Origin: an uncultured Gemmata sp.
Lineage (GTDB): Bacteria; Planctomycetota; Planctomycetia; Gemmatales; Gemmataceae
Length of the DNA stretch: 64,000 bases
Assembly (NCBI GenBank): GCA_937924775.1
Contig: CALDUT010000004.1
Location: 1 to 64,000 of the forward strand
Direction: 5' to 3'
Part shown: positions 1 to 8,380 of the stretch, piece after piece
Layout of the letters: every line of letters begins with the position of its first letter
How positions within the stretch are numbered: position 1 is the first letter of the stretch
The notes under the pieces: model-generated
Told to the model about the DNA's origin: nothing
Databases searched by the model: none
What the model saw: only the letters and a program-made list of their open reading frames with translations
Made by a program: the position numbers and the translations under genes

Positions 1-37
1 GACTTCCGGACTGAACATCATTACCGAGGAGGATTCT

Positions 38-1378
38 ATGGCGAGTATCAGCAATGACCCTAACGGCCGGCGACGTATCCTTTTCGTGGCTCCGGATGGA
101 AGCCGTAGGACGATTCGTCTGGGCAAGATCGACCGCAAGACGGCCGAGAGCATCGGCCGCCACGTCGAGGCCCTGCTCGGTGCGAAGATGAGCGGGCAGC
201 CCATCCCCAGAGATACGGCGGCCTGGCTGGCGAACATCGAGGCAAAACTCCGCGACAAGCTGGCGGCTGTGGGGTTGATCGCAGCGGAACACGATAGTTG
301 CGTGGCACTGAGCGACCTTATTGAGCGATACCAGCGAGAGCGAGAAGCCAGCAACAAACAATCGACGCTCACGAATCTGGGCCTAGTGGTCAAAGACTTA
401 GACCGGGTTTTCGGTCTGGAGTGTGACATTCGGCGTATCACGATTGCCGGTGCGGTCGGATTCCTGAATCACTACAAGGAACGCGGTCTTGCACCATCGA
501 CGATCGCTCGACGGCTTCGCCGCGTGAAGGCCATCTTCGCCTACGCCGTGAAGCGGAAGCTGCTGGCCGAGAACCCCTTCGCGGAAGTGAAGATATTGGC
601 GACCCAGCCGGCCGAGCGGGAAGCCTACCTAACCCTCGAAGACACTCAGAAGCTGCTGGATGTCGCCCCGCCGGACTGGCGGGTGATCATCGCCCTGGCT
701 CGCTATGCTGGCCTGCGCTGCCCGTCAGAAGTACTCAGCCTACGTTGGCAAGATATTGACTTCGCCACCGACAGAATGGCTGTGACTTCGCCCAAGACGG
801 CCCATCTGCCTGGCAAAGAGTATCGTATAGTGCCCTTGTTTGCGGACTTGCGGCCCCACCTGGAAGAGGCCTTCGAGTTGGCCCCCGAGGGGGCCGAGTA
901 TGTGATATCTCGGCCGTGGGCCGACCAATGCCGGCAAAAGGCCCTTGGCCCAAGCGGTTGGGTATCAGTTAACCTGCGAACCCAGATGGCCCGATTGGTC
1001 CGTCGTGCCGGCTTGCCCCCCTGGCCCAGGATGTTCAACACTTTACGGGCATCGGCCAGCACTGACATTCGGAACACCTACGGCGAGGTGGCCGAGTCGG
1101 CATGGGTGGGGCACTCGCCCGCGATCGCCCGTCGGCACTATTCGCGAATCCCTGAGGCGCTGTTCAAAATGGCTAGCCGGAAGGCGGCGCAAAATCCGGC
1201 GCACCAAGGGGCGCAAAATACGGCTCAGCAAGCAACCGCACGGAGTTGCACACAAGAGAGCCTATCGCCGCAAGTTGTTGTCCAGCCGAAGGATACGCCA
1301 TTTCTTGCCGAATACTGCGATTCCGTGCAGTGTACAAAATTGACCCTATCGGGATTCGAACCCGAGTTCCCGCCTTGA
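38..1378 (+). CDS. Tyrosine recombinase / integrase of an integrative element
   Basis: A 446-residue phage-type integrase that would carry out site-specific recombination of an element lying to the left of the window. Residues about 85-170 look like the SAM-like core-binding domain and about 195-370 the catalytic domain. Visible active-site positions are Arg227 (AGLRCPSE), a likely beta-hairpin Lys253 (SPKT), Arg337 in FNTLRAS, His359 in VGHS and the nucleophile Tyr368 (RRHYSRI). The His of the usual HxxR box is Asn334 here. The start is well supported by GAGGAGG at 26-32. The C-terminal tail after about residue 380 is low in conservation signs. Its last eleven or so residues (ending GFEPEFPP) are encoded by the 3' half of the tRNA-Glu gene on the other strand, as expected if the gene abuts the attachment site. 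Confidence 0.93.
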   Translation: MASISNDPNGRRRILFVAPDGSRRTIRLGKIDRKTAESIGRHVEALLGAKMSGQPIPRDTAAWLANIEAKLRDKLAAVGLIAAEHDSCVALSDLIERYQREREASNKQSTLTNLGLVVKDLDRVFGLECDIRRITIAGAVGFLNHYKERGLAPSTIARRLRRVKAIFAYAVKRKLLAENPFAEVKILATQPAEREAYLTLEDTQKLLDVAPPDWRVIIALARYAGLRCPSEVLSLRWQDIDFATDRMAVTSPKTAHLPGKEYRIVPLFADLRPHLEEAFELAPEGAEYVISRPWADQCRQKALGPSGWVSVNLRTQMARLVRRAGLPPWPRMFNTLRASASTDIRNTYGEVAESAWVGHSPAIARRHYSRIPEALFKMASRKAAQNPAHQGAQNTAQQATARSCTQESLSPQVVVQPKDTPFLAEYCDSVQCTKLTLSGFEPEFPP

Positions 1379-1380
1379 AA
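1341..1380. other. Presumed attachment site (att) inside the tRNA-Glu 3' half
   Basis: The integrase gene lies directly at the 3' side of an intact tRNA gene, and its stop codon at 1376-1378 lies within the anticodon-arm region of that tRNA. tRNA 3' ends are the usual att cores for tyrosine recombinases. The second att copy is outside the window, so the exact core and its borders cannot be seen and this placement is inference. Confidence 0.55.
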
Positions 1381-1413
1381 GGGCGGTGTCCTAGGCCACT
1401 AGACGATAGGGCC
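1341..1413 (-). tRNA. tRNA-Glu (anticodon UUC)
   Basis: Read on the minus strand this folds as a complete 73-nt tRNA. The acceptor stem is GGCCCTA against TAGGGTC with discriminator A. The anticodon stem-loop is CCGCC-CTTTCAA-GGCGG with anticodon TTC, and the T arm contains GGTTCGAATCC. CCA is not encoded. The 3' half overlaps the end of the integrase frame, so this tRNA is the probable integration target. A strong promoter-like pair sits just upstream at 1443-1471. Confidence 0.95.
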
Positions 1414-1442
1414 TTACAGTCCTCCGTAGTGAGGACAAACAA

Positions 1443-1471
1443 TTATTAGGAACGGTTCGCCTGCGCGTCAA
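1443..1471 (-). promoter_or_regulatory. Promoter of tRNA-Glu
   Basis: On the minus strand, TTGACG (1471-1466) and TAATAA (1448-1443) are separated by exactly 17 bp. This predicts a transcript start about 22 nt before the mature tRNA 5' end. It fits a housekeeping sigma-70-type promoter well. Confidence 0.6.
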
Positions 1472-1866
1472 CAGGTTCTGCCACAACTCGTGTCGAATCG
1501 CTGGGTACCCAGGGGCCTGTGTCGCGGAAATCTCGAGGGGGTCTTCAACGTAATTCGAACCGATGAACCCACGGTTTCGTGAAGCCCGGTGTCGAAATCC
1601 ACAGTGCCCGGCCTCACCCTCACAACGCATTCCCGATGGCTTGATCCACTGTTTCATGGCAGCGGGTTTCTCATTCTGTGGCGGCAGAGAGCCTGCAACG
1701 CATTGCGGATGGCTGGAGCCCGTGATTCTCCGGGAATCTCGTCGGTTGATGTGATCCGTCACCGGGGAGTGTATTCCGGACAGCGTGGTCCGGTGTTTTG
1801 GTCCTTCTGGCGATTCTTTGGCGGTCAATTTCCGCGGGTTTGGCAGCACCGCGTAAGGACTGTTGG

Positions 1867-1895
1867 TTGGTCGGGTAATCTCTATCGTGTAGAAT
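1867..1895 (+). promoter_or_regulatory. Likely promoter of the thioredoxin gene
   Basis: TTGGTC (1867-1872) and TAGAAT (1890-1895) are separated by 17 bp, about 57 bp before the thioredoxin ATG. A ribosome-binding-like GTGAGGA precedes the start at 1952. Confidence 0.45.
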
Positions 1896-1951
1896 AGTCC
1901 GTAATTGCTCGCCAACTTGCGGGTGTTTCCATTTCCTGTGAGGATTTGATC

Positions 1952-2281
1952 ATGGCTAGCCCGAACGTCATCGAACTGACGGAAGCCAACTGGAGTGAAC
2001 ACGTCTCTGGTAACACGTTGCTGGTCGCCGACTTCTGGGCTCCGTGGTGTGGGCCGTGCCGCCGCCTGTCCCCGACGATCGACGCCATCGCTGATCAATT
2101 CGCGGGCAAAGTGAAGGTTGGTAAGTTGAATGTCGATGAGAACCCTAACCTCGCTGTCAAATACGACGTGATGACGATTCCGCGGATTCTCTTCTTCAAG
2201 GGCAGCGATAAACCGATTCACACTGAAAGCGGTGTGCTTTCACCTGATGAATTGACGAAATTGATTCAGAAACTCGCCTGA
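1952..2281 (+). CDS. trxA: Thioredoxin
   Basis: A 109-residue single-domain thioredoxin, the normal size for the family, acting as a cytoplasmic dithiol reductant. The active site WCGPC is preceded by the usual DFWAPW context. The cis-proline motif appears as MTIPRILFF, and the following ends of the fold are intact. ATG 1952 is preferred over the upstream in-frame TTG at 1946 because it follows GTGAGGA and gives a normal N-terminus (MASPNVIELT). It is a single-gene unit, convergent with the hydrolase gene downstream. Confidence 0.95.
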   Translation: MASPNVIELTEANWSEHVSGNTLLVADFWAPWCGPCRRLSPTIDAIADQFAGKVKVGKLNVDENPNLAVKYDVMTIPRILFFKGSDKPIHTESGVLSPDELTKLIQKLA

Positions 2282-2319
2282 GTGGGCGAGCTATCAGTAC
2301 TTGGTTCGTTCCCTACTGG

Positions 2320-2346
2320 CGGTGGTCGTTGGTTCGTCGACCACCG
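2320..2346. terminator. Hairpin between convergent trxA and hydrolase genes
   Basis: CGGTGGTCG and CGACCACCG form a perfect 9-bp stem around a 9-nt loop, 39 bp after the thioredoxin stop and 29 bp from the end of the opposing gene. There is no clear T-run directly after it, so it is only a probable, possibly bidirectional, terminator. Confidence 0.45.
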
Positions 2347-2374
2347 GACGGTGGAACCCCTATTTTCCGACTTA

Positions 2375-3526
2375 TTACTGGCCTACCGCTTGAGCCACCA
2401 GGGTTCCCACTTCGCGGCGGAGGCGGGCCGCATTCCCTTTATCCTCGGGGTGAACGCGATTAGTGAGGATGATCACCGCGGTTTTCGTTCCCGGGTCGAT
2501 CCAAATACTGGTACCCGTGAAGCCGGTGTGGCCATAACCTGTGCCTTTCTGGAAGCGATCCCCACGCTGGACGGAGTAGCTGGTATCAACGTCCCACCCC
2601 AGCGACCGCTTCCCGGTGGTTTCCTGGCCTTTGGTCACGATGGGAACCGGATGAGCTTCCGTGAAAAGTTGGACGGTTTTCGCTTCAAGAATGCGAACGC
2701 CATCGAGTTCTCCGCCGCGTAACAGCATGCGGCAGTAGCGGGTCAGATCGTCGGCGCTGGAGAAAAGCCCGGCATGCCCAGCGATTCCGCCCATGCGGTA
2801 GGCCCGCGGATCGTGGACTTCGCCAAGAATGACTTTCCCATCGCGCAAACCGGTGGGGGCGATCCGCTCCCGCTGTTTCGCCGGCGGGTTGAAGCCAGTG
2901 TCGGTCATCTGGAGCGGTTCAAAAATGTGTTTGTGGGCGAATTGTTCGAGGGGTACGCCACTGATCCGTTCGACCAACTCCCCCAGCACGATGAACCCGA
3001 CATCGCTGTAGCGAAATTGCGTACCAGGTGGGCTCAAGAGCTTCAAATTCGCGATCCGTTCCAGAGCCTTCGCGCGACCCTCGGCGTAGTCGGCCAAGGC
3101 ATTGTCGGCCACCAGCCCGGAAGTGTGCAGCAACAACTGGGCGATAGTGACGCGGTCTTTGTCGTGGGCGGCAAATGCGGGCCAATATTGGCTGACACGA
3201 TCTTCGGCGCGGAGTTTCCCTTGTTGCATCAACAGCAGGATCGATGTTCCGGTGGCGATGGGCTTGGTGAGGGAAGCGAGGTCGAAGATGGTGTCGGTGG
3301 TCATGGGGCGTTTGTCGGGTTGCAAGGCCTGATGGCCGAAGGCTTTGCGGTAAACGACCTTGTCGTCGTGGATGACCACGACAACGGCGCCGGGGCAATC
3401 GCCCCGTTCAATCGCCGCTTCAACGACTTTGTCGATCGCGGCCAGGTGTTTGGTATCAACGGGTGCCGCGGCCACTGCTGGCGGCAGGATCATCAACAGG
3501 GCGAATAACCCCATCCAGCGGAACAT
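2375..3526 (-). CDS. Secreted serine hydrolase, class C beta-lactamase / penicillin-binding-protein-like
   Basis: A 383-residue protein of the beta-lactamase-related (PF00144-type) family. The N-terminal signal peptide ends near AVAAAP (residue 20). The nucleophile motif SxxK is SLTK at 85-88, the second motif is YSD at 173-175, and a GHTG motif (third-box equivalent) lies near residue 335 before the SIWIDP strand. Family members include esterases, D-aminopeptidases and DD-peptidases, so the substrate cannot be told from sequence. The gene stands alone on the minus strand. A second, more distant relative lies at 59597-61075. Confidence 0.85.
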   Translation of the reverse strand: MFRWMGLFALLMILPPAVAAAPVDTKHLAAIDKVVEAAIERGDCPGAVVVVIHDDKVVYRKAFGHQALQPDKRPMTTDTIFDLASLTKPIATGTSILLLMQQGKLRAEDRVSQYWPAFAAHDKDRVTIAQLLLHTSGLVADNALADYAEGRAKALERIANLKLLSPPGTQFRYSDVGFIVLGELVERISGVPLEQFAHKHIFEPLQMTDTGFNPPAKQRERIAPTGLRDGKVILGEVHDPRAYRMGGIAGHAGLFSSADDLTRYCRMLLRGGELDGVRILEAKTVQLFTEAHPVPIVTKGQETTGKRSLGWDVDTSYSVQRGDRFQKGTGYGHTGFTGTSIWIDPGTKTAVIILTNRVHPEDKGNAARLRREVGTLVAQAVGQ

Positions 3527-3607
3527 TGCAAATCCTCACATCATTGATGGATAACAGGTTTTTCAACTCCGGGGGATCAACGGGGAATCCTGGTCGGATC
3601 TTCGGAT

Positions 3608-3931
3608 TCACTCCAAGGTGGCCAATAATCCTTGCATTTCGCCTTCAGCGTGAGTGTCGCCGGCGGCACGGGCGGCCTGGATGCCATGGCGGAGGATGTC
3701 GGCGGCTTCGGCTGTCCGGTCAAGCCGGATCAGGGCTTGGCCGCATTGCAGAAACGCCGGGATGTAGGGATTGGCCGCGGTGCGTGCGATGAGGTCGCGG
3801 AGGATGTCGACACATGTCGCGTCGTCGCCGGCGCTGGCGTGCTCCATGGCCAGACCGTAGCGAAGGAAGGCATCGTCGGGGTCTTCGGCCAAGAGAGCTT
3901 CGATTTGGGCCATCCGGGGAGTTCGTGCCAT
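3608..3931 (-). CDS. Small TPR-type protein
   Basis: A 107-residue helical protein. Its alternating small and aromatic residues (FLRYGLAMEHASAG, PYIPAFLQCGQALIRL, AADILRHGIQAA) fit two to three tetratricopeptide repeats. The start at 3931 (MARTPRM) is chosen because the longer frame reading in from 4111 has no TPR character and spans the divergent promoter region. There is no signal peptide, so it is probably cytoplasmic. TPRs mediate protein contacts, and the partner is unknown. Confidence 0.65.
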   Translation of the reverse strand: MARTPRMAQIEALLAEDPDDAFLRYGLAMEHASAGDDATCVDILRDLIARTAANPYIPAFLQCGQALIRLDRTAEAADILRHGIQAARAAGDTHAEGEMQGLLATLE

Positions 3932-4233
3932 ACAATCGTTTCCGTTTTGGGGGAAAAATCGCCATTGAGGATAATTGTGTGAAGTTGGCTTCGTCGGAGG
4001 AGTTTCGGGGGCCGTTCCACCGCAGACTGTCCCCGCGCAACCGATAGGCCCGGTATCATTGGCGAATTCGGCCAATCGGTCCTTTCGGTTCATCGTATAC
4101 GCCCGGTGCAATAGAGCGCCTCGCCCGTGGCAGTTGGTCTTCGTCGCCGACCCCCGATGGAGCTTTTCCAGGAGAAATACCGAACAATTGTCTGCCGAAA
4201 TACGACGGACTGAACCGCAGGCACGGGGGCCCC
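3932..4233. other. Divergent intergenic region with inverted repeat
   Basis: About 300 bp separating the TPR gene (minus) from the protease gene (plus), so promoters for both should lie here. ATTGGC (4058-4063) and GCCAAT (4071-4076) form an inverted repeat around a 7-nt centre, nested within ACCGAT/ATCGGT (4040-4045, 4075-4080). This could be an operator. No gene is seen. Confidence 0.4.
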
Positions 4234-5679
4234 ATGCACACGGTGACCATCACCTCGATTCTCCACTCCCTGCGTCGCCGGCTTTTGGTGCCGGTGGGGT
4301 TGACAGCATTCACGGTCGGCAGCATCGGGGTGATCGCCTTCACCCCGGCGTTAAGCGAACCCTCGCTGCATGCCACCGCTGGCGAACGAACGATCACCCC
4401 TGGCAAGCGCCGCGATCAGGTCGTCGAAGTTTACGACCGGCTCAAACCCGCGGTCGTCAATATCCATAGCGAACGATTGGTCAATCCCCCGGCGGACGAT
4501 CCCTTCCGGCCCCAAAGCGGCCAAACCCAACGTGTCAACGGGATGGGAACCGGCATCGTCCTCGATGGCCGCGGGTATATTCTCACCAATTTCCACGTCG
4601 TCGACGATGTCAGTAGTTTGCGGGTTCGCCTCCACGATGGCACCGGTTACACTGCCCGCGTGATTGCTACCGACAAAGAAAATGATCTCGCGGTCATTAA
4701 GGTTGATCCTCACAAACCGCTCCCGGTGATTGGTTTGGGCACATCGTCGGACTTGATGGTGGGCGAATCGGTGATTGCGATTGGCAACGCTTTTGGCTAC
4801 GAGCATTCGATCACCGATGGCCGGGTATCCTACAAAGGCCGGGATGTGGCTCTCAACAAGGAAGTGAATTACAAAGGGCTGATTCAAACCAGTGCGCCGA
4901 TCAACCCAGGCAATTCCGGGGGGCCGCTCCTGAATGTGTTAGGCGAAGTGGTGGGGGTGAATGTCGCGATTCGCGCTGGAGCGCAAAATATTGGCTTCGC
5001 CTTACCCATTGATTCCGTTATTCCCCGGGCCGCGGATTTGATCAGTGTTCGCCGCCGCTTGGGGGTTCGCCACGGCCTGATCCTCCGCGACACCGCGATC
5101 CGCCCGGAAACGGAGGGTTTGTCGAAACGCAGTGTGTGCGTGGAACAGGTCGAATCGAACTCCCCAGCGGAGTTCGCGGGCTTCAAAGTCGGGGATGTCC
5201 TGGACAAGGTGGACGATATTGTGGTAGCCACTTCCATCGACTTTGAACGCGGGCTATTGGAGAAACCCCTTGGAGCGAAAATACCGGTACGGGTGCAACG
5301 GAACGGTGCTCCCGTGGATTTGGAATTGGTGCTTCAGCCGGTAATGCGCGGACCGGCGATTCCCCTGGGTGCGGCCGATACCGTGTGGAAGAAGTTGGGG
5401 CTGAAGATGACACCGGTGGGGCCCGAAGCGGTGGCCAAGGCCAATCCGCAACTGCGAGGTGGGTTGCTGGTGACCGATGTCGCCCCGGGAAGTGCCTCAG
5501 CCACCGCGGGCATTCAGAAGGGGGATATTCTCGTCGGCTTGCATCTGTGGGAAACGCTCAATCTCGACAATGTGACGTTTGTACTCCATCACAAAGACCT
5601 CAATACCTTCTTCCCCCTCAAATACTTCATCGCTCGTGAGGGCAAGCTTAAAGATGGGGTGATTACAACCTTGCCATGA
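4234..5679 (+). CDS. HtrA/DegP-type serine protease with two PDZ domains
   Basis: A 481-residue exported protease of the S1C family, expected to act in the cell envelope on misfolded proteins. The N-terminus has a hydrophobic segment at about 18-38, either a signal peptide or an anchor. The trypsin-fold domain carries His121 (TNFHVV), Asp151 (ENDLAVIKV) and Ser228 (PGNSGGPL). Two PDZ-like regions follow, at about 290-365 (SPAEFAGFKVGDVL) and 385-470 (SASATAGIQKGDIL). The second PDZ is divergent. The length and layout match DegP/DegQ-like proteins. The start at 4234 gives a sensible N-terminus. The gene is monocistronic by layout. Confidence 0.9.
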   Translation: MHTVTITSILHSLRRRLLVPVGLTAFTVGSIGVIAFTPALSEPSLHATAGERTITPGKRRDQVVEVYDRLKPAVVNIHSERLVNPPADDPFRPQSGQTQRVNGMGTGIVLDGRGYILTNFHVVDDVSSLRVRLHDGTGYTARVIATDKENDLAVIKVDPHKPLPVIGLGTSSDLMVGESVIAIGNAFGYEHSITDGRVSYKGRDVALNKEVNYKGLIQTSAPINPGNSGGPLLNVLGEVVGVNVAIRAGAQNIGFALPIDSVIPRAADLISVRRRLGVRHGLILRDTAIRPETEGLSKRSVCVEQVESNSPAEFAGFKVGDVLDKVDDIVVATSIDFERGLLEKPLGAKIPVRVQRNGAPVDLELVLQPVMRGPAIPLGAADTVWKKLGLKMTPVGPEAVAKANPQLRGGLLVTDVAPGSASATAGIQKGDILVGLHLWETLNLDNVTFVLHHKDLNTFFPLKYFIAREGKLKDGVITTLP

Positions 5680-6157
5680 ACCCCTGCAATGCCGTCCCAG
5701 CCGGCTGGTCATTCGAATGATAATTGGATGAACACCCTCCTCCTCGCGCTACCCCGGGTCTCGCCGCCCGGGGTGGTGTCGTTTGCGACGTATCCTGGCA
5801 TTTCTCTAAACAGCGAGTGTTCGGCCTGGCTGTTTTGACGGTTTCTTTGGGGATTACCGGGGGCGATGGACGTGTTATTCCGCCGTAAATGCTTTTATAT
5901 AAAAGCTTTATGGCGATTATTTCACAGAAATAGACTAAGCAGCGTTGTGCCAGTCAGGAGGGCCAACCATCCTGTGATCTGATAGTCCGATGGATCGTCT
6001 ATAATGATAAAATTGCGAGAACATCGTCAGAGAACCGCAAAGGCGGACTTGTGGACCGGCGGTCTAACCTTTACACTCGAATCCAAACTCGCGTTGTGCT
6101 GCCACCTTGTGCTGCCACCGGCACGTACTGATCCCTCCCCCGTCCGGAGGCGTTGCT
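5680..6157. other. Intergenic region with palindrome, hairpin and promoter-like site
   Basis: About 480 bp without a gene. A hairpin, CCCCGGG-(8)-CCCGGGG at 5752-5773, lies about 75 bp after the protease stop and may aid termination, though no T-run follows. An AT-rich 35-nt palindrome sits at 5881-5915. A perfect TATAAT lies at 6000-6005 but has no convincing -35 partner. A GGAGG precedes the kinase start at 6158. Confidence 0.5.
5881..5915. repeat. 35-nt interrupted palindrome
   Basis: The centre GCTTTTAT/ATAAAAGC (5891-5906) is a perfect 16-bp palindrome. Outer arms CGCC(g)TAAA at 5881-5889 and TTTA(t)GGCG at 5907-5915 extend it, with one bulged T at 5890 and one mismatch. It may be an operator for a dimeric regulator or an RNA hairpin. 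Confidence 0.6.
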
Positions 6158-8380
6158 ATGCCACGCTTACAAGCCTTACTGGAGTGTGTTGGGCAAGCCC
6201 TGTGCGAAAAAGGGCGCAAAGCCCTTCAAGGGCAATGGCCATTCGCTGATGTGATGCTCGATGTGGCCCGTGTGGCCTTCGATTATGCCCACAAGAAACT
6301 ACCAGGAGATGACCTGCGCGCCGCCCTGGCCGAGTGCGCCGCGGTCGATCCTGACGAATATGAACGGCGGTTGGGTGAACTGCTGACGGAACTCTGCACC
6401 ACCCATGCTGTGCCGAAGGCGGAACTGATCAGCTATCTGCGGGCCTTCCCGGTTACGGTGCGTCAGATTCTCCGACGCCCCTCCAACGCCGACGGCACCA
6501 GCGTGCCCGAAAAACTGACACTGGCAAAACCCGAAGAATTCGCGGTTTTCCTGCCGCCGCGAATCCCACGGTTCCGCCCCGGCGACAAACCACCCGGCCT
6601 CGATAACTGGACACTCGTTTCTCTCCGCGGATTGGGGCAAAACTCCGAAGTCTGGCGCGGGGAAGACCCCACCCAACCCCACCTCTCTCCGGCCGCTCTC
6701 AAATTCGTCATCGACACCGAATCGCAAGAGCGGGTTAAAGCCAATACCGAACTGTTCACCCAGGTTTTCGATCTCAATGACATCCCCGGGATTCTTCCGC
6801 TGCGGTCGGTTTATCTCGATACCTACCCGCCGTGCCTCGAAGCCCCGTTCGTCTATGGCTACGATCTGGCCGGGCTGATGTTCGATTGGAAGTGGCGCTA
6901 CGATTCGCCCAAACCGGAAGCGGCCCTCAAATTGATCCGCCGCTTGGCGGCGATTGTGGCCAAAGCCCACGAAAAAGGCATCATTCACCGCGATCTGAAG
7001 CCCAGCAATGTGTTGCTTCACCCCACCGAAGGCGGCAAATTCACCATGTGGGTCAGCGATTACGGGTGGGGGCAGATCGAGAGTGTCCGGGGGCTGGAAT
7101 TGGCCAAAAGCGGCCCCCGGGGCGAGCAGATTCTTTTAGCTGAACGCGGAGCTGCGACCAGTCTGTACGCCTGCCCGCAGCAGGTGAAACGCGAACCGCC
7201 CGCACCCACCGACGACGTGCATGCCATCGGCATGATCTGGTACCAGTTGCTCCGTCGCGATCCCACGGTGGAAGCCCCGTTCGGTTCCGAATGGATTGAG
7301 GAATTGCGGCCCTTTGGTTTTACCGATTCCCAAGCCCGGGTTTTGCAAGCCTGCCTGAGTACCCGTGCCGATAAACGCCCCAAAAACGCCGCGGCTTTGG
7401 CCGAAAGCCTCGCTACGGTCACGGTCGCTCCCCCCAGCGCGACCGGGCCCGACGGTTCGAAACTCATCACCCTCGCGGGCCCCGGGTCGGCGATCTATAG
7501 GCCCGCCCCGGCCGCCGCGCCGGCGGTCATCACCAGCCGCGGCAAAACCTACGATCTCGAAGCCGCCGCCGGGGCCGCCGCCGCGCTTTTGTCGGCGGCC
7601 GGCGGGGGCCCGCTGAGTGCCGGTCCGCGGTCCTCGACCGTCGGCGGCCATATGCGGCTGATCAAAAACTCCATCGGTATGACTTTCGTGCGTATCCCCC
7701 CGGGCCGGTTCCTAATGGGCGACGATACCTCCGGACGATCCTTTGAAGGACCGGTCCATGAAGTGAAAATCACCCGGCCGTTCTACATGTCGGTTGTGCC
7801 CGTGACCCAAGCACAGTACGAAGCCGTCAAAGGAAAGAATTGCAGCAAATTCAACAAATACCACGGCGGGGGGCCGGATCATCCGGTGGAAAACTGTACC
7901 TGGGCGCAAGCCGTCCGCTTCTGCGACAAACTGGGGCGAATGCCCGAAGAGCAGGTTCACCGGCGCATCTACCGCTTGCCTACGGAAGCGGAGTGGGAAT
8001 ATGCCTGCCGGGCCGGAACCACCACGGATTTTTCCTGCGGCGATAAGCTCACGGGGCAAGATGCTCTCTTCGCCACCTCCGGGCACAAGCAATCCGGGAA
8101 ATCGACCTGCCCGGTGGCGCAATTTCTGGCCAATCCTTTTGGTCTGCACGACATGCACGGCAACGTCCAAGAGTGGGTGAACGATTGGTTCGATGAATAC
8201 TACTACTTTGAAAGCCCCGTCGAAGATCCACCGGGGCCCAAAACCGGGCAACTTCGCGTCGTGCGCGGAGGCTGCTTCGGCATGCTCCCGATCGATTGCC
8301 GCAGCGCGGCCCGCCGCGGACACGACCCCGATTCACCCTCAGAAACCATCGGCTTCCGCGTGGTGATGGAAGTGCAATAA
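6158..8380 (+). CDS. Ser/Thr protein kinase fused to an FGE-sulfatase-type domain
   Basis: A 740-residue fusion. Residues 1-140 form an unrecognised helical region. Residues about 150-420 form a Hanks-type kinase with a weakened glycine loop (GLGQNSEVW), Lys182, the catalytic HRDLKPSN (Asp279), DYG in place of DFG (Asp301) and no normal APE motif. A Pro/Ala/Gly-rich linker follows at about 440-510. The last 230 residues match the formylglycine-generating-enzyme/SUMF1 fold (IPPGRFLMG, RLPTEAEWEYACRAG, GNVQEWVNDW, VRGGCFG, CRSAARRG, GFRVV). In such fusions the C-terminal part is often non-catalytic and may bind a ligand. The start at 6158 (MPRLQ) follows GGAGG and is preferred over the upstream ATG at 6107. 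It is probably cytoplasmic, since no transmembrane segment is seen. Confidence 0.85.
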   Translation: MPRLQALLECVGQALCEKGRKALQGQWPFADVMLDVARVAFDYAHKKLPGDDLRAALAECAAVDPDEYERRLGELLTELCTTHAVPKAELISYLRAFPVTVRQILRRPSNADGTSVPEKLTLAKPEEFAVFLPPRIPRFRPGDKPPGLDNWTLVSLRGLGQNSEVWRGEDPTQPHLSPAALKFVIDTESQERVKANTELFTQVFDLNDIPGILPLRSVYLDTYPPCLEAPFVYGYDLAGLMFDWKWRYDSPKPEAALKLIRRLAAIVAKAHEKGIIHRDLKPSNVLLHPTEGGKFTMWVSDYGWGQIESVRGLELAKSGPRGEQILLAERGAATSLYACPQQVKREPPAPTDDVHAIGMIWYQLLRRDPTVEAPFGSEWIEELRPFGFTDSQARVLQACLSTRADKRPKNAAALAESLATVTVAPPSATGPDGSKLITLAGPGSAIYRPAPAAAPAVITSRGKTYDLEAAAGAAAALLSAAGGGPLSAGPRSSTVGGHMRLIKNSIGMTFVRIPPGRFLMGDDTSGRSFEGPVHEVKITRPFYMSVVPVTQAQYEAVKGKNCSKFNKYHGGGPDHPVENCTWAQAVRFCDKLGRMPEEQVHRRIYRLPTEAEWEYACRAGTTTDFSCGDKLTGQDALFATSGHKQSGKSTCPVAQFLANPFGLHDMHGNVQEWVNDWFDEYYYFESPVEDPPGPKTGQLRVVRGGCFGMLPIDCRSAARRGHDPDSPSETIGFRVVMEVQ

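Larger units (their letters stand above)
1414..1951. other. Intergenic region between tRNA-Glu and thioredoxin
   Basis: About 540 bp without a convincing gene. Open frames here have no recognisable domain and lack good ribosome binding sites. It holds the tRNA promoter at its left end and a probable thioredoxin promoter at its right end. It could contain worn remnants of older insertions at the tRNA, but nothing identifiable is seen. Confidence 0.5.

Noticed and set aside
1246-1449. Short plus-strand frame reading IGIRTRVPALKGRCPRPLDDRA
   Set aside because: This is the translation of the tRNA-Glu gene in another frame, a well-known false protein.
1391-2221. 276-codon minus-strand open frame across the tRNA-thioredoxin region
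   Set aside because: It runs antisense through thioredoxin and out over the tRNA promoter, has no domain and no ribosome site. It reflects the high GC content.
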